Assembly (NCBI RefSeq): GCF_048544455.1
Contig: NC_133537.1
Location: 16,553,541 to 16,617,540 of the forward strand
Direction of reading: 5' to 3'
Length of the DNA stretch: 64,000 nucleotides
From: Silene latifolia
Lineage: Eukaryota; Streptophyta; Magnoliopsida; Caryophyllales; Caryophyllaceae
Part shown: one piece after another, positions 58,556 through 64,000 of the stretch
Layout of the letters: the number at the start of each line of letters is the position of its first letter
Numbering within the stretch: position 1 is the first letter of the stretch
The notes under the pieces: generated by a model
The model's input: the letters and a program-made list of their open reading frames with translations, nothing else
The model's database searches: none
What the model was told of the DNA's origin: nothing
Made by a program: the position numbers and the translations under genes

Positions 58556-59065
58556 GGGGGCGTTTGGTTGGAGGTCTAAAAGAAAGGGTAAGGGAAATAA
58601 AGTTATTGATTTTCTTTGTTGGTGTTAGTTTGACACAAACAAAGAGAATGAAATTCTCTTCCTTACTCCTCAATCCATCTAATTCCTTACCCCTCATCTC
58701 CAAAGGTATAAAATTTCATTAATCTTGTTACCCTTTAACCACCTTATTTACCTACCACCACACTTCCGACTCCCACCACACCAGTCACCATCAAGACACC
58801 ACCAAAACCACCACCCCCACAACACCACGCCACAACCACCATGCCGCCACCACCACCACCACAGCCACCCCACTACCACCACCACGATGCCACCACCACC
58901 ACCACCCCACCTAAACCCCCGCACACCAAAACAAACCACAAACATCACACTTCATGTTCTTGATGTAACCAAACAACTAGTTAAGTTTTAGGTAATCATT
59001 TACCTTTCCCTCTCTTACTCTTTCTAATTTTCTTTCCCTTTCCCTTTCTCTAACCAAACGCCCCC
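58556..59065. mobile_element. Tourist-like (PIF/Harbinger) MITE, 510 bp
   Basis: Ends GGGGGCGTTTGGTT and AACCAAACGCCCCC are perfect 14-bp inverted repeats, flanked by TAA (58553-58555 and 59066-59068). A 3-bp TAA duplication with GGGxGTTTGGTT-like ends is typical of Tourist MITEs. The interior is unusual: 58735-58945 is a C/A-rich CCA-type repeat. Confidence 0.85.
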
Positions 59066-59068
59066 TAA

Positions 59069-59440
59069 ATGTTATCTTAATCATAGTTTTAAAAATCTCA
59101 TAAAAAATAATGTATAATAAATGGTAAATATACAAATTAGACGAGTCCATTATATTATATTCTATGTATGCATAAAAAAAGAAAGTTAAATGGTAATTAC
59201 ATGTAGCTCGATTGGGACCGGACAGTTGATTGATTATGATAACAATGTATATGAGTTAACATACGCCATCCCCAGTTCCCCACATTGGCCACAAAACACA
59301 ATCAATTAAAACTTGAATTTAGAGAGAATCATTTTTTTTTGAAAATGGCCAAACAAAAATCCAAATAGTTGAAGCTATACAAAATCGAATGTCACCCCAC
59401 AAGATATTCACTAAGTATCAACTGTAATGATTATTAGTCT
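59069..59440. other. 3' flank of the CYP90 gene
   Basis: AT-rich. It should include the 3' UTR of the minus-strand P450 gene; nothing else seen. Confidence 0.5.
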
Positions 59441-62400
59441 TCAATCTGTATCCGATATGACAGAGATGGGGAGTTTCTGCTTCATCTTCACCGTTGGGAA
59501 GTATACTATTTCATCCTTCTCCGCTTTCCATCTGTCATACGATTCAAAATACATACTTCGTATTAAAATTTACTCCATTTAAAACTATTTACTCGAATGA
59601 ATATGTTCCCATATTTTATCGATTACTCCGTCCGTAAATGCACAGGAGCTAACTAGTAAAAAGGGGTAGCAGCCGTTACCCCCGGACATAATAAAAAGTA
59701 CTCGTATGTCATAGTGAATGTAACAAAGTGCTTTTACTAGACTAGAATTTTTTTTACTACCCCGTACCTGAAATCCTAACTCAACTCGTGATTATATGTG
59801 CGAGTAATGTTTGTCATGTACGTAAAAGAGAACTAGAAGAACAGTTTTAATACAGATAAGTTACAAATCAAGGTTAAATGCAAAATTTTGATCGATAACA
59901 TTATCAGCTAAGCTCCTGACATCGACAAATGTACCTTAAAGTAGAAGTATACGAATTAATATATACCTATAAGTGGTGATAAGATGGTGGAGAAAGATAG
60001 AAATTTCAAGCCGAGCAAGTTCAAGTCCAGGGCAAAGTCTTTGTCCGCCACCAAATGGAGTGAATGCATGGCTACTTGCAACAACAACTCCTTTCTTCTG
60101 TGGATAATAGAGCCAAATAGTTAGTAACAAACGCATGGTTGGACCTAGTTAGAATAAATAAATACTATAAGAAGATGACATAATGAAGTTGATAATTATG
60201 TTTTCTTTGTAGTTAGTGGCAATCATTATGTCCATCACTTATTCATCCATGATAGTGATCATGCATACATGTTTGTGTGTAATCATGGCTTTCTTTAAGA
60301 AATCACCATCAAAAGACTTTAAAGTCATGAGCTTAATTTACACTACAATGATGATTTGAGCAATGACATGGATCTTCTTATTTCTACACTCTTCTCAAAA
60401 CCATCTACCAAGTACTCCCACCTTTAATTTCCTTCACAATTGGCGAATCAAGTGGTGGCGGAGCAAAGTTTTGAAATCAGCAAGGGTGAAAAATCTCAAC
60501 AAGAGCGAACGGGTAATAGTATAAGAAAAACTTGAAAAAAGTACGGAAATTTTTTTTAAAAAAAATTGAGAAATGTTCTTCTCAATCAGGGGCGAGCGCC
60601 TCTACTAGCCTTTCCCTAGCCCCATCACTGGGCGAATAGGGAAGGAATCGAGTCCAAGACCTATCGTTAGAAAACACCTACCTAAATCACTATGCTATGA
60701 TATATCATCTTGTGACGAGTATACCCGTCGCAAGCTTATGACGGATCAAGTAATATCCATGTGGGTAGATAAGATAAAACAGATTGTTATCCCTAGGTAT
60801 TTTGCTTTTGTCTTATTCACCCGCACATGAGTAATACTTGACCTATCGCAAGTTTGTGACGGATATACCTGTCACAAATGAGAATTTGTGATAATATATT
60901 CACTACCTCGATTATTGTCAAACAAAAAAAGGCATCATATAAAGAGAGTAGTATATACAGAAGGTTTTAAAACTAACTAGTACAACTAACCAACTAACCT
61001 GATCCCATCTCCAAGGATAAAAAAGGTATGGTTTCTCATAATTCTCTTCATCCATATGAATAGAAGTCAATGACGCCAATACACCCCATCCTTCTGGGAT
61101 CAAATAACCTGTGAATAAAAAGTAAAAATGATTAAACACACGAGGGCTTTTCCAATGTTGACGGATTTCAAATCACATCAATATTGCGGTAAACTTTACC
61201 AACTAACTAGTCAACAAATATATCTCAAAAGGGTAATTATAAATTTGTACTATGTAATATTGAATAAGTGAGAAAAATGAATAAATGTTGTTTACCTTTA
61301 ATTTCGACATCTTTAGTCGCTTTTCTCCAAATCGCGTTTATGATGTTTGTCATCCTTAGTGTTTCACTAATAACCTAATAATGGAACATATATAAATTAT
61401 AAGATAATTCGACTTTTTCAAGAATTGTTATGCACATCCATGTATCAAAACTCAAACCAACACACATTTTGAGTGAACGTTAAAGACATGTAGTCGGTCC
61501 AAGCGTAGGGAACCCTTGAATGAATCTTTTGCTTCTTCAAATTCATGTTCTCTTCCTAGCTCAAAAAAAAAAAGAATTGGTAAAGAAGATGAAGAACAAA
61601 AGAAAAGTAATTCAATGAAGAAGAAATAGATTAACAAATATCCAGAATTGCAAAAGAAAAGTTTCCTATGGGTACAACATAATAGCCCGAGCCACACACA
61701 AAATGATGAGATAAAATCTCACCGTATAAGTCGAAGGACGTTTCATTCTAAAATAAATAATTGTCCATAAAAGAAGTACTCTGTATCTAATTGGTTTACT
61801 ACGCCAATCAATACTCTCATTATTTATCGATAATAAACAATCGAAATATTTATGCATTGAAACTCTTTATTCTACACTTGAGCCATTGTTTTCCGTTTAC
61901 CATGATGGGAATGCAGAAGCCAGAAGGGTAAAATCTAACACAAATTCTCATTTGTAACGGACAATATCCGTCATAAACTTGTGACGGGTCAAATAAAACT
62001 CACTTGGGTAGATATTTGACCCGTCACAAGGAAGACTCATTGAAAATCTAAAGAGGTGTATGTGCGAAAAACATTTAACTTGAGTAACTTGTGTGTTATG
62101 TTACGTCGGTGTAAATTATTCTAGAATCTGGATGTTACTACTGATTAATCAACTGATAGTCAATCCATCCCTTCAGTGGATAGTCAGAACTCTGAAGCAA
62201 CAAAACAAAGTTTAAGGACAAATTACCCCCAAGGCCAAGGTTAACTTCATTTTCCACTTAATTATCTCAAACTCTAGTCATATCAACATGACTAGCTAAT
62301 AAGACAATATAAAGTCTTGTTTATGAAATTATAACTTCTACGTAAACTTAAAGAGTCTCATTCTATGCATGCATGTGCTGTACATAATGGAAGAATAGTG

Positions 62401-63935
62401 CAATTTCATTCTTAGTTAAGATATGGTGTGAGCTTTAAAGGAAAAAGGCAACTAACTCCCTAACTAATAAGGTACACACTTTAGAAAGGTCATTTTCTGT
62501 TTAACATGGACGGCTGGGGTTTACGACATGCCATGCAAATACCATTTTCATAATTAAAACCTGATCACGACGGCTCATTACGTACCATTCACTACTACCA
62601 TACCCATACCCCCTCATTTATTATCATCATTACCTTTTTCTCATCTTTCTTCAATCCGACTCCATCGTTGTTTTGTTTTATGTACGATTGTACGCAACTT
62701 ATCCCTAAACCCGCACCTAATTTTGGAATTTCTCAACGGTAAAATTAAATAAGTGGGAGTATTTCTTAATAATCTCGTATAACGGTTTTGAATCTGGCAG
62801 TATGTTCCGTCATTTTTTTTTTGGACCTACAACCATGATAGCAAAGGAATTTATAATTTACTCTGGGTTAGGAAGGTAACAATAAAATTTATAAAAAATT
62901 TGTAATTTTTAATTCCGTCCTCTAGAAACTATTTAACTACCAAGTGAAAATTCTGGTTCCGCCAATGTTCAAAGTAACTTGACTTTGATCTACGGAGTAA
63001 TAATACGGAGTATAAGTAAGTAGTAGTAAAGAGTAAAGACGTACCATAAGTTGTTTGAAAGCAAGGGGGTAGTCACTTAGGTATTTGACAGCCAGGGTCA
63101 TAACCATGGGTACCGAGTCTTCACCAGGGACCATCATTTCGATTATATTTCCGGCGATCACATCCAAACGTTCATCACTCTCATCTCTTCCCATTTGATC
63201 ACTCATGTCACGTAGCAGTAAATCAATTGCATCACCTGTTGTTTCTAATAAGTCCATTGTGACATTTGTCTTGTCTATTAATCTCTTCTCTATCATTCTT
63301 CGTATCATTTTTCGTAGCCTCTCTTTTGCCTAAGGTAAATGAAAAAAAAAATATTTATACGAAAATTATTAGTTTAATCATTTTGGATTGTGTGGTATGA
63401 TTCAAATGTGTTACTATTAAGTTATTTAGAGATAATTATGGTGAGTTTGGGGTTAACAGGATTCAGGTCAAACTAAGATCGAGTTAGGCCAGTTCAAATT
63501 TCATGTCATTTTTAGGTTGATCAGCTCGGTTATGGCTTGAGTCGGATTAATACGGGTGATATTCACTAGATTAGTAGTAGCATAAATAGTATCAATCATG
63601 GTTACCGAATTCGCTCGGTGCCCTACGAATCGCGAATTGTTAATAGCGAATTCTATCATGTTGCTTACTGAAAATACATATAACACACATTATATAAGAG
63701 CGAATCGCGAATTGGTAAGGACGTATTCATAGCGAATTCGGTAACCATGGTATCAATGGATCAAAAATCAAGTAAATGAAGTTACCTTTAGTGATTTGTA
63801 CAATTGTGTGCCAGGAAGCTTGATTGGCAAACAAATTAATCCCTTGATGAACTCTTTAAACTCTTTCTTGAACATCTCCATTTCTTCACCCGGGCCAAGG
63901 CTCATTAACACTTTAACTAATATTTCAAATGTAAT
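59441..63935 (-). CDS. CYP90C/D-type brassinosteroid P450, 3' seven exons (5' part beyond window)
   Basis: Exons, in order of transcription: 63786-63935, 63045-63329, 61466-61555, 61296-61374, 60999-61108, 59967-60097, 59441-59531. All have GT..AG borders and compatible phases, giving a continuous frame to TGA. Landmarks: [17 protein letters not shown]; the I-helix region [13 protein letters not shown]; the K-helix [18 protein letters not shown]; and the heme loop [10 protein letters not shown] with its Cys ligand. These match CYP90C1/CYP90D1 style (brassinosteroid C-23 hydroxylases, endoplasmic reticulum) better than CYP90A or CYP90B, but C versus D cannot be settled here. No stop or frameshift was seen. 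Introns hold three MITE copies. Confidence 0.88.
60712..60892. mobile_element. MITE with gtgacgg-type ends, copy 1 (in CYP90 intron)
   Basis: Ends cttgtgacgagtatacccgt and (reverse complement) tttgtgacaggtatatccgt continue as ~45 bp inverted repeats at roughly three-quarters identity by eye, around ~80 bp. Lies in the intron 60098-60998. TSD not resolved. Confidence 0.55.
61938..62033. mobile_element. MITE with gtgacgg-type ends, copy 2 (in CYP90 intron)
   Basis: tctcatttgtaacggacaat ... tgtgacgggtcaaataaaac ... atttgacccgtcacaa shares the motif order of copy 1 (cgtcacaaact-like, gggtcaaata). It is shorter and lies in the intron 61556-63044. Confidence 0.5.
63597..63749. mobile_element. hAT-type MITE, 153 bp (in CYP90 intron)
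   Basis: Perfect 19-bp inverted ends catggttaccgaattcgct (63597-63615 and 63731-63749), flanked by the perfect 8-bp direct repeat gtatcaat (63589-63596 and 63750-63757). An 8-bp duplication is the hAT signature. Internal gaatcgcgaatt motifs occur in both halves. Inserted in the intron 63330-63785. Confidence 0.9.
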
Positions 63936-64000
63936 CTGAAAACGAAACAAAAAAAATTAACAACTTACTAAACAAGCTCATTACGTCGAACCTTCTTTTT

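Noticed and set aside
58725..58991. His/Pro-rich ORF and its Gly/Trp-rich antisense ORF
   Set aside because: Both are translations of the CCA repeat inside the Tourist-like MITE.

Overview
The window is plant nuclear DNA. It has spliced genes with GT..AG introns, plant LTR retrotransposons of several lineages, a CACTA transposon, MITEs, and a plant-specific brassinosteroid P450. The Tat element resembles the Retand type known from Silene, so a Caryophyllales (Caryophyllaceae-like) genome is a reasonable guess, but this is inference. No bacterial, organellar or CRISPR signal was seen. About 50 kb is nested transposable elements and the last 14 kb is ordinary gene space.

Layout. A Ty1/copia relic of Ale-like type ('copia A', plus strand, 22996-24903 resuming at 50283-50440) has been opened twice. 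Its integrase side is occupied by the 3' part of a large Ty3/gypsy Tat-lineage element (1-22995). That element holds the pol 3' end, two antisense genes, a PPT and a ~2.3 kb LTR. The Tat LTR is itself interrupted by a second copia element ('copia B', minus strand, 10175-22263, TSD ctgct). One LTR of copia B is interrupted by a small non-autonomous LTR element (10542-13779, TSD tttat).

On the other side, the RNase H region of copia A is interrupted by a non-autonomous gypsy element with a single gene (24904-50277, minus strand, TSD gtgat). Its primer-binding region is interrupted by a Tekay/Del-like chromovirus (31310-48889), and the 5' LTR of that chromovirus by a 9.0 kb CACTA transposon (31926-40951, TSD ata). 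The CACTA carries broken tnp2 and Ulp1-peptidase-like genes. All coding regions of the larger elements carry frameshifts or stops, so none looks autonomous now.

From 50.4 kb the sequence is gene space. It holds a 1.56 kb Mutator-like element with 9-bp TSD carrying a short-chain dehydrogenase fragment (Pack-MULE), and an intact two-exon mitochondrial-type Dim1/KsgA rRNA dimethyltransferase gene (54165-55462, plus). It also holds Stowaway-like and Tourist-like MITEs and the 3' seven exons of a CYP90C/D brassinosteroid P450 gene (59441-63935, minus, continuing past the right edge) with three MITE copies in its introns.

Recurring non-coding structure stands out. One case is clusters of the perfect palindrome ACTCGATCGAGT in the LTR U3 and pre-gene leaders of the two related gypsy families. 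Another is a ~60 bp double-hairpin module upstream of both antisense genes and repeated in the Tat LTR. A third is ACAACGG/CCGTTGT arrays at both ends and in the middle of the CACTA element. All alignments and counts were made by eye.
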